From assembly GCA_964650525.1 (NCBI GenBank), contig CAZYUA010000010.1:1-64000 (forward strand): a stretch of DNA of 64,000 nucleotides. The letters run 5' to 3'. The DNA is from UBA1413 sp964650525. GTDB taxonomy: Bacteria > Bacteroidota > Bacteroidia > Bacteroidales > Prolixibacteraceae. The notes under the pieces are model-generated. The model did not search any database, had not been told where the DNA came from, and saw only the letters and a list, made by a program, of their open reading frames with translations. The translations under genes were made by a program, and so were the position numbers. Below, piece after piece: positions 36,201 through 45,149 of this stretch (the first letter of the stretch is position 1; each line of letters opens with the position of its first letter).

Positions 36201-36962
36201 AGAACATTACTGACCCAGTTTGCCGATTTTAACAGGGATAATTTCAGAATTTGGAACCTGGCTTTGCAGCTGAAACAAGCGGGTGACTATCAGTTTCTGG
36301 TTGTCAGGGGGTTGCCGGGTTATTTGGAGGGAATCTCTTATTTCCGTAAGGTTATTCTCGAGAGGTCCCTGTTCAGAACCCTGGGTCAGACCAGTTACCG
36401 CAACTTTTTACTCACCGATGTCAACCTCAGCAAATTGCTTGCCGGGGCCGATGTAGACGACTACCTTGAATTCTTCCGTATAAACTACATCCAAAAAGCA
36501 GGGCAGGTACAGGAAATGCCGGGAACAGAGGTGCCCGGTACCGGTAGTCAGACCGGAAGTACCCTTGCAGTTCCTCCGGCAACAGTCGCCGGACCTTACA
36601 CCCGGGAACAGGATAAAGACCACTATGTTGTCATGGTCGTGCCTGTTGAGGGGGTAAACCGGGAAGCGCTGTTGTCCGGATTCAGGGGCATGATGGATTC
36701 CGATTATGCCTCCCTGTCATTGACCCTGGACGATAAAGCCCTCGACGGTTTCAGAAATCTGATCCGTATTGCCGGCTTTACCGAATCGCAGACAGCAAAG
36801 GACTTTGCAACCCGCATGGTCAGGCAGCCTGCTATCCTGTCGGCTTTGGGCAGTGCCACCTATCGCTCCTTCATCATTACTCCCGGTAATTTTTCTGTTT
36901 TCCTGGATCGGAAAAATATTACCGAATACCTCGATTTTCAACAAGGAACTTACGGCTTCTGA
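33279..36962 (+). CDS. sprE: T9SS lipoprotein SprE/PorW with TPR repeats and threefold C-terminal repeat
   Basis: A 1227-residue periplasmic lipoprotein required for type IX secretion in Flavobacterium (SprE) and Porphyromonas (PorW). The GTG start gives a signal with lipobox MISGC, then KNTRASRAYHNLTARYNIYFNG, the family opening. Tetratricopeptide repeats fill about 125-430 (YLLIGKAYFYQHNFASATENF) and more lie near 580-640. From about 787 to the end I see three related ~120-residue modules (about 787-910, 958-1080 and 1112-1227), each opening with a hydrophobic strand like HYFVIAY, FILAIKD or YVVMVVP and closing with a dYLxFF-like motif. porX follows after 76 bp. Confidence 0.88.
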   Translation: MIFLNKARTHILWIMMVSGMISGCTTEKNTRASRAYHNLTARYNIYFNGKESLIAGVEQIEKGLEDDFTQILPVYKESSPSAENIARADMDNAILKGSKLVQTHSITKKPKRQRIRTRKYQQFASQEEFNEWIDDSYLLIGKAYFYQHNFASATENFSYLLRKFPEGKAGNEAKVWLIRCYSELDRFPEALEMIQSIQSDKGFPRRLDKEVAKAAADMYLKQKEYRESIKFLEIARDKSRSGREKARLQYITAQLYREIGDESQAIEAFRRVKKHNPSYKMAFNARVNAAGMFSGKGDPAKLKKELQKMLRDNKNTEFKDQIYYALANVYFREGNRTQAIENYRNSVSSSVDNDFQLAQSALTVAGIYFEDKVYPDAQAYYDSAMMVIDEEYPDYDKINIRYTSLSGLIENLTTIEVQDSLQKLALMPEGELNTLIDKWIAAKKEQQRQAELMATGDQYQRGYYRSNEYRFGLGRSDEGGGWYFYNPQTISYGRAQFQQRWGRRKLEDDWRRTNKSIVSMADMEGFTELIDSTKIKPRVEDPLERDFYTQDIPFGDSLMAISHEKIRDALYNAGKIFKSDFSDYIRSAEMFEELNRRYPDNIYLLSNLYDLYDLYELMGDPVRAKEYRDLIINRYPDSKFARYLQNPNYFIELQAQQDSLNRLYQDIFYDYKSGRYTSVIARTAGFKTMEPDSLLLSKIDFMQSVSQGAISDKRNFQTLLEKYLSDYPKAETAPLATEILTLIKDSTLADYRKLVDMGYLHEEIRNTELQAGRQPENDEFGGKYSYDEDLLHYFVIAYSSQAGIDVNRLKFDIANYNLDHYTRLDFDIEEEILDSRTKMLLVRSLENKEQGLIYFRALIRQSEVFRALSNADYVNFMVSSTNYRQILTEKSISDYLLFFIRNYSRFIGPDFEREGGSEESPEELMARAKREDDLLKERGQFVTVDIPGNRGNFSFDIDTTQTFILAIKDKNLSIRTLLTQFADFNRDNFRIWNLALQLKQAGDYQFLVVRGLPGYLEGISYFRKVILERSLFRTLGQTSYRNFLLTDVNLSKLLAGADVDDYLEFFRINYIQKAGQVQEMPGTEVPGTGSQTGSTLAVPPATVAGPYTREQDKDHYVVMVVPVEGVNREALLSGFRGMMDSDYASLSLTLDDKALDGFRNLIRIAGFTESQTAKDFATRMVRQPAILSALGSATYRSFIITPGNFSVFLDRKNITEYLDFQQGTYGF

Positions 36963-37038
36963 TGAAGCAACCCCCTGTACCAGGCAGATTCTGAACAGAT
37001 GTATTTACCGACATTTTGAATTTTACCATTTCCCGGAT

Positions 37039-38595
37039 ATGAGAAAAATAACGATTCTGTGGACAGATGACGAAATAGACCTGTTAAGGGCCCACATGAT
37101 ATTCCTGCGCGAAAAAGGGTATGCGGTAGATACAGCCAACAATGGATACGACGCATTGGAACTGGTGCAGAAAAACCATTACGACATTATTTTCCTGGAT
37201 GAGAACATGCCGGGACTCAGCGGACTCGAAACCCTTTCGCGGATAAAAACCTTTGCCCCTGATATCCCCGTGGTAATGATCACCAAAAGCGAGGAGGAGA
37301 GCATCATGGATGAAGCCATCGGGTCCAAAATTGCCGATTACCTGATCAAACCGGTTAATCCCCGGCAGATTCTTCTGTCGCTCAAAAAAAATGTGGAAAA
37401 AAAACGGTTGATTACACAAAAGACGACGTCAGAATACCAGTCGGAGTTCATGCAAATCAGGAACCGTTTGAATGACCGGCTGTCAACCGGTGATTGGGTT
37501 GATTTATATAAAACCCTGGTTTATTGGGAACTTGAATTGGGTTCATCCGACGATAAGGCCATGGATGAAGTCCTGGCCCTGCAGAAGATTGAAGCCAACC
37601 AGGCTTTTTCGCGGTTTATCAAGGACAACTACCTCCGATGGCTGGGTAAACCTTTGGGCGAAAGGCCCTTGATGTCAACCGACCTGGTCCGGCAAAAAGT
37701 TTTTCCCCTGTTAAATGAAGGGAAAAAAGTCTTTGTTCTGGTGATCGATAATCTGAGGTATGATCAGTGGAGGGTTTTAAGTCCGGTCATCGGGGAGTAT
37801 TTCAGGATCGAAGAGGAGACCCTTTATTACAGTATTCTGCCCACAGCCACCATGTACGCCCGGAATGCCCTGTTTGCCGGACTGTTGCCATCAGAAATTG
37901 AAAAGATCTACCCCGACCTGTGGGACGATGACGACAATGAGGGAAACAAAAACCAGCATGAGGAAGAGTTGCTGCAAAAGCAGATGGTAAGGTCGGGACG
38001 CAAGGAGAGAATCTATTTTGAAAAGGTAACCAACCTGAAAGGGGGCAAAAAAATGATCGACTCGGCACGAAACATTAAAAACAGTGACTTGTCGGTTATG
38101 GTGGTGAATTTTGTGGATATGATCTCGCATGCCCGTACGGAGATGGATATGATCAAGGAACTGGCGGCAGACGAAAAAGCGTACCGTTCGCTCACTTTAA
38201 GCTGGTTTAACCATAGCTCGCTTATTGATTTGTTAAAAGCAGTAACTGACCATGATATCAGGGTGATCTTAACCACCGACCATGGCACCATCCGGGTAAT
38301 CAACCCGGTGAAGATCATCGGCGACAGGGAGACCAATGCAAATCTGAGGTACAAGGCTGGCCGCAACCTTAGCTACAAGGCCAGACAGGTTTTTGAAGTC
38401 ACCAACCCCCGGGAGGCTTTCCTGCCTTCACGGAACGTGAGCACCAGCTATATTTTTGCCCAAAATGCCGATTATTTTGTGTACCCCAACAACTATAACT
38501 ATTACGCCAATTACTATTTTAACACATTCCAGCATGGGGGAATTTCCATGGAGGAAATGATTATCCCGGTGGTGACCCTGGCACCCAAAAGGTGA
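37039..38595 (+). CDS. porX: T9SS response regulator PorX with PglZ-type phosphatase domain
   Basis: A 518-residue two-domain protein. Residues 1-120 are a CheY-like receiver with acidic pocket D10-D11, phospho-acceptor D54 in FLDENMPG and the conserved Lys in LIKPVNP. Residues about 210-518 are an alkaline-phosphatase-superfamily PglZ domain (VLVIDNLRYDQWRVL, LPTATMYARN, TTDHGTIRV). In Porphyromonas PorX with histidine kinase PorY controls T9SS, and in other species it hydrolyses cyclic oligonucleotides. The start is the ATG before RKITILWTDD; an upstream extension in frame overlaps sprE and lacks family support. No DNA-binding domain is present. Confidence 0.93.
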   Translation: MRKITILWTDDEIDLLRAHMIFLREKGYAVDTANNGYDALELVQKNHYDIIFLDENMPGLSGLETLSRIKTFAPDIPVVMITKSEEESIMDEAIGSKIADYLIKPVNPRQILLSLKKNVEKKRLITQKTTSEYQSEFMQIRNRLNDRLSTGDWVDLYKTLVYWELELGSSDDKAMDEVLALQKIEANQAFSRFIKDNYLRWLGKPLGERPLMSTDLVRQKVFPLLNEGKKVFVLVIDNLRYDQWRVLSPVIGEYFRIEEETLYYSILPTATMYARNALFAGLLPSEIEKIYPDLWDDDDNEGNKNQHEEELLQKQMVRSGRKERIYFEKVTNLKGGKKMIDSARNIKNSDLSVMVVNFVDMISHARTEMDMIKELAADEKAYRSLTLSWFNHSSLIDLLKAVTDHDIRVILTTDHGTIRVINPVKIIGDRETNANLRYKAGRNLSYKARQVFEVTNPREAFLPSRNVSTSYIFAQNADYFVYPNNYNYYANYYFNTFQHGGISMEEMIIPVVTLAPKR

Positions 38596-38637
38596 TGCTT
38601 TGCGGCCTGGTAGTCTCACATGGAAACCGGTTCCGGG

Positions 38638-39396
38638 TCAGAGGGTTTTGTCTTTTCTCATCTGGGCGTACAGCTTGTTGGCGAAGATAAAGTCGTCCAA
38701 CACCTGGTTCCCGGAATTCAGAATGTGCTCTCTTGTGCCTTCCCAGCATTTTTCGCCGTCGTGGAGAAACAAAATGCTTTCGCCGATCTGAACCACCGAA
38801 TTCATATCATGGGTATTGATGATGGTGGTCATATTAAATTCCTTGGTCAGCATCTGGATCAGATCATCGATGAGGGTAGCGGTTTCAGGATCGAGGCCGG
38901 AATTGGGTTCATCGCAGAAAAGATACCGGGGATTCAGGGCTATGGCCCGTGCTATGGCCACTCTTTTTTGCATGCCCCCGCTGATTTCGGAAGGATACAG
39001 GGAGTGTGAGCCGGTGATGTTGACGTGGTCCAGACAGAAGTTGACGCGGTCCTCTTTCTCCTTTAATGAGAGGGAGGTGAACATATCCAGGGGAAACCGG
39101 ATGTTCTGCTCTACGGTGAGACTGTCAAAGAGGGCACCACCCTGGAAAACCATTCCGATTTCACGTCTCAGGAGTTTGCGGTCTTTGTGTTTCATCGCCG
39201 TAAAACTGCGGCTATCGTACAGGATCTCTCCCTCATCGGCTTCCAGCAAGCCCAGGATACACTTGAGCAAAACCGTCTTTCCCGATCCGCTTCGCCCGAT
39301 GATCAGGTTGGTTTGGCCTGCCGGAAACGCCATGGTTATATCTTTTACCACCGCTTTACCGTCAAAGAGTTTGGATACGTTCCGGACTTCGATCAT
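38638..39396 (-). CDS. mlaF: MlaF-like ABC ATPase of phospholipid transport
   Basis: A 252-residue ATPase for maintaining outer-membrane lipid asymmetry. Walker A is GRSGSGKT, signature SGGMQKRVAIARAI, Walker B RYLFCDEPNSGLDP, and the switch His in IINTHDMN. The SGGMQ form and the PNSGLDP motif are typical of MlaF/Ttg2A. It overlaps the permease gene by 4 bp. No mlaD (MCE) or mlaC is in the window, so the rest of the system must be elsewhere or differs. It converges on porX with a 42-bp gap. Confidence 0.88.
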   Translation of the reverse strand: MIEVRNVSKLFDGKAVVKDITMAFPAGQTNLIIGRSGSGKTVLLKCILGLLEADEGEILYDSRSFTAMKHKDRKLLRREIGMVFQGGALFDSLTVEQNIRFPLDMFTSLSLKEKEDRVNFCLDHVNITGSHSLYPSEISGGMQKRVAIARAIALNPRYLFCDEPNSGLDPETATLIDDLIQMLTKEFNMTTIINTHDMNSVVQIGESILFLHDGEKCWEGTREHILNSGNQVLDDFIFANKLYAQMRKDKTL

Positions 39397-40133
39397 GTCA
39401 GCAACAATCGGGTTAAGATCAAATCAAAGAGCAGGATCAGAATGTTGGTATTTACCACAGCCTTGGTGCTGGCCTTGCCGACTTCGAGAGCGCCGCCCTG
39501 GACGAAAAAGCCGTAGTAAGCCGGTACCGATGCCACCAGAAAACCAAAAAAAAGCGACTTGATCAAGGAGAAGGCAATGTAATAGGGTACGAAAAGATAG
39601 CGAAGGCCATCGAGATAATCAGCCGCAGAAACAACACCAACAGCCGGCCCGACGATCAGCCCGCCGAGAAGCCCGAAGAAAATACTCAGCACCACCAACA
39701 CCGGGAACATACAGACAACCGCAACAATTTTGGGCAAAATCAGGTAATTGGCGGCGTTAACGCCCATGATTTCCAGGGAGTCAATTTGCTCGGTCACTTT
39801 CATACTACCGATTTCAGAGGTTATGTTGGAACCGATTTTCCCGGCCATGATTAACCCCATGATGGTGGAGGAGAATTCGAGGATCAGGGTATCGCGGGTC
39901 CCCAACCCGATCAGGGAGGCGGGGTAGAGGGGATTGGTGAGGTTATAGGCCAGCTGGATCGTCAGGATCCCACCAATAAACATCGAAAGGATAACCACAA
40001 TGCCGACAGAATTAACACCCAGGGACTCAATTTCAAGAAACAGCTGACGGACATAAAGCCGGTGTTTTTCAGGGCGGGCAAAAACCCGTCTCAGCAACCA
40101 GAAATAGCGCCCCACATGAAACAAAAAATTCAT
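39393..40133 (-). CDS. mlaE: MlaE-like permease of phospholipid transport
   Basis: A 246-residue inner-membrane permease of the MlaE family with an N-terminal amphipathic segment and about five hydrophobic helices. EFSSTIMGLIMAGKIGSNIT is the conserved core, followed by EQIDSLEIMGVNAANYLILP, both near-diagnostic. The stop overlaps the mlaF start by 4 bp. It is divergent from manC across a 142-bp gap. Confidence 0.9.
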   Translation of the reverse strand: MNFLFHVGRYFWLLRRVFARPEKHRLYVRQLFLEIESLGVNSVGIVVILSMFIGGILTIQLAYNLTNPLYPASLIGLGTRDTLILEFSSTIMGLIMAGKIGSNITSEIGSMKVTEQIDSLEIMGVNAANYLILPKIVAVVCMFPVLVVLSIFFGLLGGLIVGPAVGVVSAADYLDGLRYLFVPYYIAFSLIKSLFFGFLVASVPAYYGFFVQGGALEVGKASTKAVVNTNILILLFDLILTRLLLT

Positions 40134-40246
40134 GCCTGCTGATTTTTTTTTAAAAATACGAACTTATTTGCATTCTTCGACAACATCACCGCCTTGTTCC
40201 CGGGTAAACCTCCTCAAATATTCTTCTTTTATTTCAAAATATTGGA

Positions 40247-40254
40247 TATTTTTG
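40247..40254 (+). promoter_or_regulatory. Putative -7 promoter element of manC
   Basis: TATTTTTG, full match to TAnnTTTG, ending 21 bp before the chosen manC ATG. It supports that start over an in-frame ATG at 40132, which would overlap mlaE. Confidence 0.45.
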
Positions 40255-40275
40255 AACAACCACAAAAACCAGTTC

Positions 40276-41364
40276 ATGAACAACAACTATTGTGTTATCA
40301 TGGCCGGCGGAATAGGTTCCCGTTTCTGGCCTCTCAGCCGCAAAACCATGCCCAAGCAATTCCTCGACATTCTGGGGACCGGGCGGACCTTATTACAGCA
40401 GACTTTTGACCGTTTTTCAAAAATCATACCCATTGAGAATATTTATGTTGTCACCAACGGGGAATACAAACCGCTGGTAAAGGAGCAGTTACCCACAATA
40501 CGAGGTCGTCAGATCCTTGCAGAGCCTTTGCGCCGTAATACGGCACCCTGCATTGCCTATGCCGCCCACAAGATAAAAACCATCAACCCGGATGCTAACC
40601 TGGTGGTTGCCCCATCCGACCACCTGATCCTGAACGAAACAGAATTTCTCCGCCAGATCAGCCTTGGTTTGGAATTTGTTGCCACCAACGATGTTTTGCT
40701 GACCCTGGGCCTTCTGCCCGACCGCCCGGAAACCGGGTATGGATATATACAGATAGGTGAAAAATCTGCTTTCAGGGACCTGGATAACCTGTACCACGTT
40801 AAAACCTTTACCGAAAAACCCGACCTGAAAATGGCCCGGATTTTCCTTGAAAGTGGAGAGTTTTACTGGAATTCAGGGATTTTCCTCTGGTCTTTGCAGT
40901 CGATTCTGAAAGCCCTCGAGACCCACTTGCCCGAAGTAGCCAACCTGTTTTCGCTGGGGGAACGACTGTACCATACACCCGATGAAACTGCCTTCATCAA
41001 TAAAATTTACTCCGAATGTATGGGCATTTCCATTGATTACGGGGTCATGGAAAAGTCAGACAATGTCTTTGTGTTAACTGCCGATTTTGGCTGGACCGAT
41101 CTGGGGACCTGGGGCTCCCTGTATGAAAACCGGGAAAAGGACGAAAACGGCAATGTGGTGAATGGTTCCGGCATTTTCACTTACGATACCCGGAATTGCG
41201 TCATCAGCATGTCAGACAACCGGATTGCCGTTCTTCAGGGCCTGGAAGATTACATCGTAGTGGAATCGAAGGGTATCCTGCTGGTTTGCAGACGGGAAGA
41301 TGAACAACAGATCAGGCAGTTTGTCAATGACGTACTCCTCAATAAGGGACCGGAGTATGTATAA
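40276..41364 (+). CDS. manC: Mannose-1-phosphate guanylyltransferase
   Basis: Makes GDP-mannose from GTP and mannose-1-phosphate for glycans and GDP-fucose. 362 residues, the short form without the C-terminal isomerase domain. The nucleotide motif is IMAGGIGSRFWPLSRKTMPKQF, VVAPSDH binds metal and FTEKPD is the sugar-phosphate site. The ATG before NNNYCVIMAGG was chosen from family alignment knowledge and the promoter position. Monocistronic. Confidence 0.92.
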   Translation: MNNNYCVIMAGGIGSRFWPLSRKTMPKQFLDILGTGRTLLQQTFDRFSKIIPIENIYVVTNGEYKPLVKEQLPTIRGRQILAEPLRRNTAPCIAYAAHKIKTINPDANLVVAPSDHLILNETEFLRQISLGLEFVATNDVLLTLGLLPDRPETGYGYIQIGEKSAFRDLDNLYHVKTFTEKPDLKMARIFLESGEFYWNSGIFLWSLQSILKALETHLPEVANLFSLGERLYHTPDETAFINKIYSECMGISIDYGVMEKSDNVFVLTADFGWTDLGTWGSLYENREKDENGNVVNGSGIFTYDTRNCVISMSDNRIAVLQGLEDYIVVESKGILLVCRREDEQQIRQFVNDVLLNKGPEYV

Positions 41365-41447
41365 ACCCTGCCCCGGCCGCCGGGATTAAGGTAACCGGAA
41401 ATCAGCAGGTTTTTATACCGGTTGTGCAATACAAACGGAGAAGTGCC

Positions 41448-43061
41448 TTACCCGAGGGTGGGGGCAAAACCGGGTGCCCGCCGGTGCCGGGAGGCCTGCT
41501 CATAGGCAAAGGCAAGTTTCAGTAAGACCGGTTCACTCCAGGCCTTACCGAAAAAGGAGATACCTGCCGGCAATCCATGAATCGTTCCCATCGGAACAGT
41601 AACATTCGGATATCCGGCAATGGCTGCAGGCGAAGAGCTGCCTCCGCTGAAATGATCTCCGTTAACCGGGTCGATGGTCCAGGCAGGACCATTGGTGGCA
41701 GCCAGGATGGCATCAAGTCCCTGTTCTTCCATGATGGCATCGATGCCCTTTTCCCGGGATAACCTTCTGGCCAGATGCAGTGCTTCCTTGTACTCAGCGC
41801 TGGTGATATCCTCTTTTGCCTGCGCCAGCAGGAATAGTTCCTGCCCGAACCAGGGCATCTCCCTGTCTGCATGCAATTCATTGAAGGCAATGACAGCGTC
41901 CAGGCTCTGAACCGGCGCCCGGGGGTGAGTTGCAAGATACCGGTTCAGGTCGTGCTTGAATTCATACAGGAGTACCTGGTAAGAAGCCTGGTTCATTTTG
42001 CGCAATTCGGGAAAACGTACATCGCCGGCAATGGTGACGCCCTGTTTTCCGAGCAATTGAACCGCAGCATCAAACAATTCATCCACCCGGTTGTCGAAGC
42101 CCAGCAAGTCACGGGCAATGCCGATTTTCAGTGTATCCAATCCCTGATGGTTCAGAAATTGGGTATAATCGGTGAAGGCAGGTCCCGGAGGAATGCCGGT
42201 ATCCGGATCGCAGGCAGTGGGGTTTGCCAGGGCCCCGAGGAGAATGGCCGAATCGGTGACCGACCGGGCCATAGGACCGGCAGTATCCTGGCTGTGGGCA
42301 ATAGGGATGATTCCCTGCCGGCTCCATAATCCGAGGGTCGGCTTTATTCCGGCAATACCGTTTATACCCGACGGGCAAACAATGGAACCATTGGTTTCCG
42401 TGCCAATCCCGGCCGCACAAAGATTCGCCGACACGGCTGCTGCCGTTCCTGAACTGGAACCACAAGGAGTCCGGTCAAGACACCAGGGATTGCGGACCTG
42501 GCCCCCTCTGCCGCTCCACCCGCTGCTCGATCGTTCTGAGCGGAAATTTGCCCACTCACTAAGGTTGGTTTTTCCGAGAATCACAGCCCCCGCCTCGCGT
42601 AAACGCTGCACAAGCGGAGCATCCGCATCTGCCCTGTGCCCCTCCATGGCCAGCGATCCGGCTGTGGTCTGCATGGAATCTCCGGTATCGATATTGTCTT
42701 TGATCATGACAGGCACCCCGTGCAACGGCCCCCGGATCTTCCCCGCCCTCCGCTCTTCATCCATCCTCCCGGCTATCTCCAATGCGTCGGGATTGACCTC
42801 AGCAACGGCCCCCAATAAATGATCCACCCTGCGGATCCTGTCAAGGTATTTCCGGCACAAAGCGACCGACGTCAGCTCTCCTGAATCCAATTTTTCCCCG
42901 ATCCCCGCAAGGGTAATCTCGTTAAGGTCAAATTCCGCCACATCAACTGCGGCATCTTCACCGACAGGAGAGGAGGAACGACGGGAACAGGCGGCAACAC
43001 CCGCCGCAGCCCATACGGACCCCCCGACAACAGAGGTTTTTACAAAAGTACGACGTTTCAT
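41448..43061 (-). CDS. Exported amidase-signature-family hydrolase
   Basis: A 537-residue amidase. The N-terminus MKRRTFVKTSVVGG is a twin-arginine signal and is followed by VAACSRR, so it may also be lipidated. The Ser-cisSer-Lys triad is visible: Lys in VMIKDNIDT, cis-Ser in CGSSSGTAAA and nucleophile Ser in GTETNGSIVCP. Relatives include GatA and peptide amidases, but export and lack of gatB/gatC nearby argue for a periplasmic amide hydrolase. Isolated, divergent from glpD. Confidence 0.87.
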   Translation of the reverse strand: MKRRTFVKTSVVGGSVWAAAGVAACSRRSSSPVGEDAAVDVAEFDLNEITLAGIGEKLDSGELTSVALCRKYLDRIRRVDHLLGAVAEVNPDALEIAGRMDEERRAGKIRGPLHGVPVMIKDNIDTGDSMQTTAGSLAMEGHRADADAPLVQRLREAGAVILGKTNLSEWANFRSERSSSGWSGRGGQVRNPWCLDRTPCGSSSGTAAAVSANLCAAGIGTETNGSIVCPSGINGIAGIKPTLGLWSRQGIIPIAHSQDTAGPMARSVTDSAILLGALANPTACDPDTGIPPGPAFTDYTQFLNHQGLDTLKIGIARDLLGFDNRVDELFDAAVQLLGKQGVTIAGDVRFPELRKMNQASYQVLLYEFKHDLNRYLATHPRAPVQSLDAVIAFNELHADREMPWFGQELFLLAQAKEDITSAEYKEALHLARRLSREKGIDAIMEEQGLDAILAATNGPAWTIDPVNGDHFSGGSSSPAAIAGYPNVTVPMGTIHGLPAGISFFGKAWSEPVLLKLAFAYEQASRHRRAPGFAPTLG

Positions 43062-43373
43062 TTACTGACACTATTGGATTGTTATTATCATCCTTCGAAA
43101 AACAGAGTCTCCCCCGGGGCTCATCCACACAGCAGGACCAGGCACTTTCCACCGCCTCTGGACTGTATCCAAATGAACCGGTAAATATATGGCATATTAC
43201 GGGTTTCGCATCAATCGGGAATGGGAAAACGGCCAGGCAGGCCAGATAATTTTGAAAACAAAAAAAATGAAATACATTTCATATAATAACGTTTTACACT
43301 GTATTATATTTGAAAAGAAAAGATTTAATTTGCATTTCGAAAACATATAACTTATAAAACATAAATAAACGAA
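43062..43373. other. 312-bp divergent intergenic region (amidase/glpD)
   Basis: No gene. The right half is AT-rich and contains the glpD promoter element. No good TAnnTTTG is visible on the minus strand for the amidase. No inverted repeat long enough to propose an operator. Confidence 0.5.
43305..43312 (+). promoter_or_regulatory. Putative -7 promoter element of glpD
   Basis: TATATTTG, full match to TAnnTTTG, 61 bp before the ATG, in a strongly AT-rich leader. Confidence 0.45.
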
Positions 43374-44939
43374 ATGGACAGAGCAGAGCAGATTGCGAAA
43401 ATCTCCGATGAAACCAGGATTTGGGACATGGTAGTGATCGGAGGAGGTGCCACCGGCTTAGGAATTGCGGTGGATGCCGCCCTCAGGGGGTTTCAGGTTG
43501 CCCTCTTTGAACAACACGATTTTGCCACTTCCACCTCAAGCAGAAGCACCAAGCTGGTGCACGGCGGGGTACGGTATTTGAAAAACGGGGACATCCCGCT
43601 AGTACGCGAAGCCTTGATAGAAAGGGGAAGACTCAGGCAAAACGCTCCCCATCTGGTGAAGAATCAGTCCTTCGTTATTCCCAATTATTCGCATTTTGAT
43701 AATGTATTATATACCGTGGGGCTAACCTTATATGATGTTCTTTCCTGGGGGGGATTGAGTTTCGGGAGGTCCTTGTTGATTGGCAAAAAAAAGACCTCAG
43801 CCTGTTTGCCAACCATCAAAACCCGGGGACTGAAAGGAGGGGTCATGTATCACGACGGGCAATTCGATGATGCCAGGATGGCCTTATGCCTGGCTCAATC
43901 GTGTGCCGACAAGGGTGGTTGCCCGGTTAATTATATGAAGGTTACCGGCATCATTCATACTGAAAACGGAAAAGTGGCCGGAGTTCGTGTAACAGACCTG
44001 GAACAGGGCCGGGAATTCGAAGTCCGTGCAAAATCAGTCATCAATGCGACCGGTGTTTTTGTCGACGATGTGATCCGTATGGATCTCCCCGGGTCCCAGA
44101 AAATGGTACAACCGAGTCAGGGGATCCACCTGGTGTTCGACAGTTCTTTCCTATCCGGAAATCACGCCCTGATGATTCCTAAAACCTCAGACGGGCGGGT
44201 CCTTTTTGCGGTTCCATGGCGAGGGAAAGTGGTGGTAGGCACCACCGATACGGTCAGAGAAAGTCCCGATCTCGAACCCCGGCCTCTGGATGAGGAAATT
44301 GAATTTATACTGAACACGGCGGCTCTTTACATGACCAAAAAACCCGAAAGAAAAGATGTTCTATCCGTATTTGCAGCACAGCGGCCTCTGGCAGCCCCAC
44401 GAAATGTGGGAAAAAGCACTAAGGAAATCTCAAGAAGCCATAAGATCTTTGTTTCAGACAACAATCTGATCAGCATCACCGGGGGAAAATGGACCACCTA
44501 CCGGAAAATGGCGGAGGATACCATAGACAAAGCCATAAGTCTCGGCCTGGTTCCCCCGGCAAAATGCACATCGCGGAATTTCCGCATCCATGGATACTCC
44601 CGGAACGGAGAGAACTCTGACCACCTGAACTTGTATGGTTCTGATAAAAAAGCCATTGAAGAGCTGATCGGATCATCACCCGCCATGGCCGAAAAAATCC
44701 ATCCCTCCTTCAGCTTTACGGCAGCTGAAGTTGTCTGGGCAGTACGGAATGAAATGGCCCGAAGCGTGGAAGATATCCTGTCAAGAAGGAACAGGCTTTT
44801 GTTTCTGGATGCACGGGCAGCCCGGGATGCAGCTGAAAAAGTTGCCCGGATCATGGCCGGGGAAATGAATAAAAGTCAGGATTGGATTACTCAACAGACC
44901 GAAAGTTTCCATAAACTTGCAGAAGGGTATATTCTGTAA
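43374..44939 (+). CDS. glpD: FAD-dependent glycerol-3-phosphate dehydrogenase
   Basis: Oxidises sn-glycerol-3-phosphate to dihydroxyacetone phosphate, passing electrons to quinone at the inner membrane. 521 residues. FAD-binding VVIGGGATGLGIAVDAALRG is at about 21-40, then STSSRSTKLVHGGVRYL, the GlpD signature, and the second motif DGRVLFAVPWRGKVVVGTTD. The C-terminal helical domain has EVVWAVRNEMARSVEDILSR. It is followed at 210 bp by a glycerol-1-phosphate dehydrogenase gene, pointing to a glycerol-phosphate theme. No glpF or glpK is present. Confidence 0.93.
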   Translation: MDRAEQIAKISDETRIWDMVVIGGGATGLGIAVDAALRGFQVALFEQHDFATSTSSRSTKLVHGGVRYLKNGDIPLVREALIERGRLRQNAPHLVKNQSFVIPNYSHFDNVLYTVGLTLYDVLSWGGLSFGRSLLIGKKKTSACLPTIKTRGLKGGVMYHDGQFDDARMALCLAQSCADKGGCPVNYMKVTGIIHTENGKVAGVRVTDLEQGREFEVRAKSVINATGVFVDDVIRMDLPGSQKMVQPSQGIHLVFDSSFLSGNHALMIPKTSDGRVLFAVPWRGKVVVGTTDTVRESPDLEPRPLDEEIEFILNTAALYMTKKPERKDVLSVFAAQRPLAAPRNVGKSTKEISRSHKIFVSDNNLISITGGKWTTYRKMAEDTIDKAISLGLVPPAKCTSRNFRIHGYSRNGENSDHLNLYGSDKKAIEELIGSSPAMAEKIHPSFSFTAAEVVWAVRNEMARSVEDILSRRNRLLFLDARAARDAAEKVARIMAGEMNKSQDWITQQTESFHKLAEGYIL

Positions 44940-45149
44940 GAGATCTCCGGCTTACGGAACACCTGAGCAGGCCGACAGGGTTCATGTGCTGGAGTATCCT
45001 GCGGCACACGGTGACACGGTGAATTTTGTTTTCCGGCACTGAAAAAGCCTCTGTCCGGATGGGTGTCGCCAGGAAAAACCCGTACAAGGGTTATGCCGCC
45101 GGAATACCCGGGATGCTCTCTTGAAACCATCCAATACATTCAGGATTCC

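Noticed and set aside
36769..37038. N-terminal extension of porX into sprE
   Set aside because: The receiver domain starts at the ATG at 37039, and the extension overlaps a certain gene in another frame.
45088..45105. Small AACCC/GGGTT hairpin before the glycerol-1-phosphate dehydrogenase
   Set aside because: Five-base stem, no T-tract, not distinguishable from chance.
45063..45149. Upstream start of the glycerol-1-phosphate dehydrogenase
   Set aside because: The extra 29 residues have no family-like sequence; MSKIENALK is the better start.
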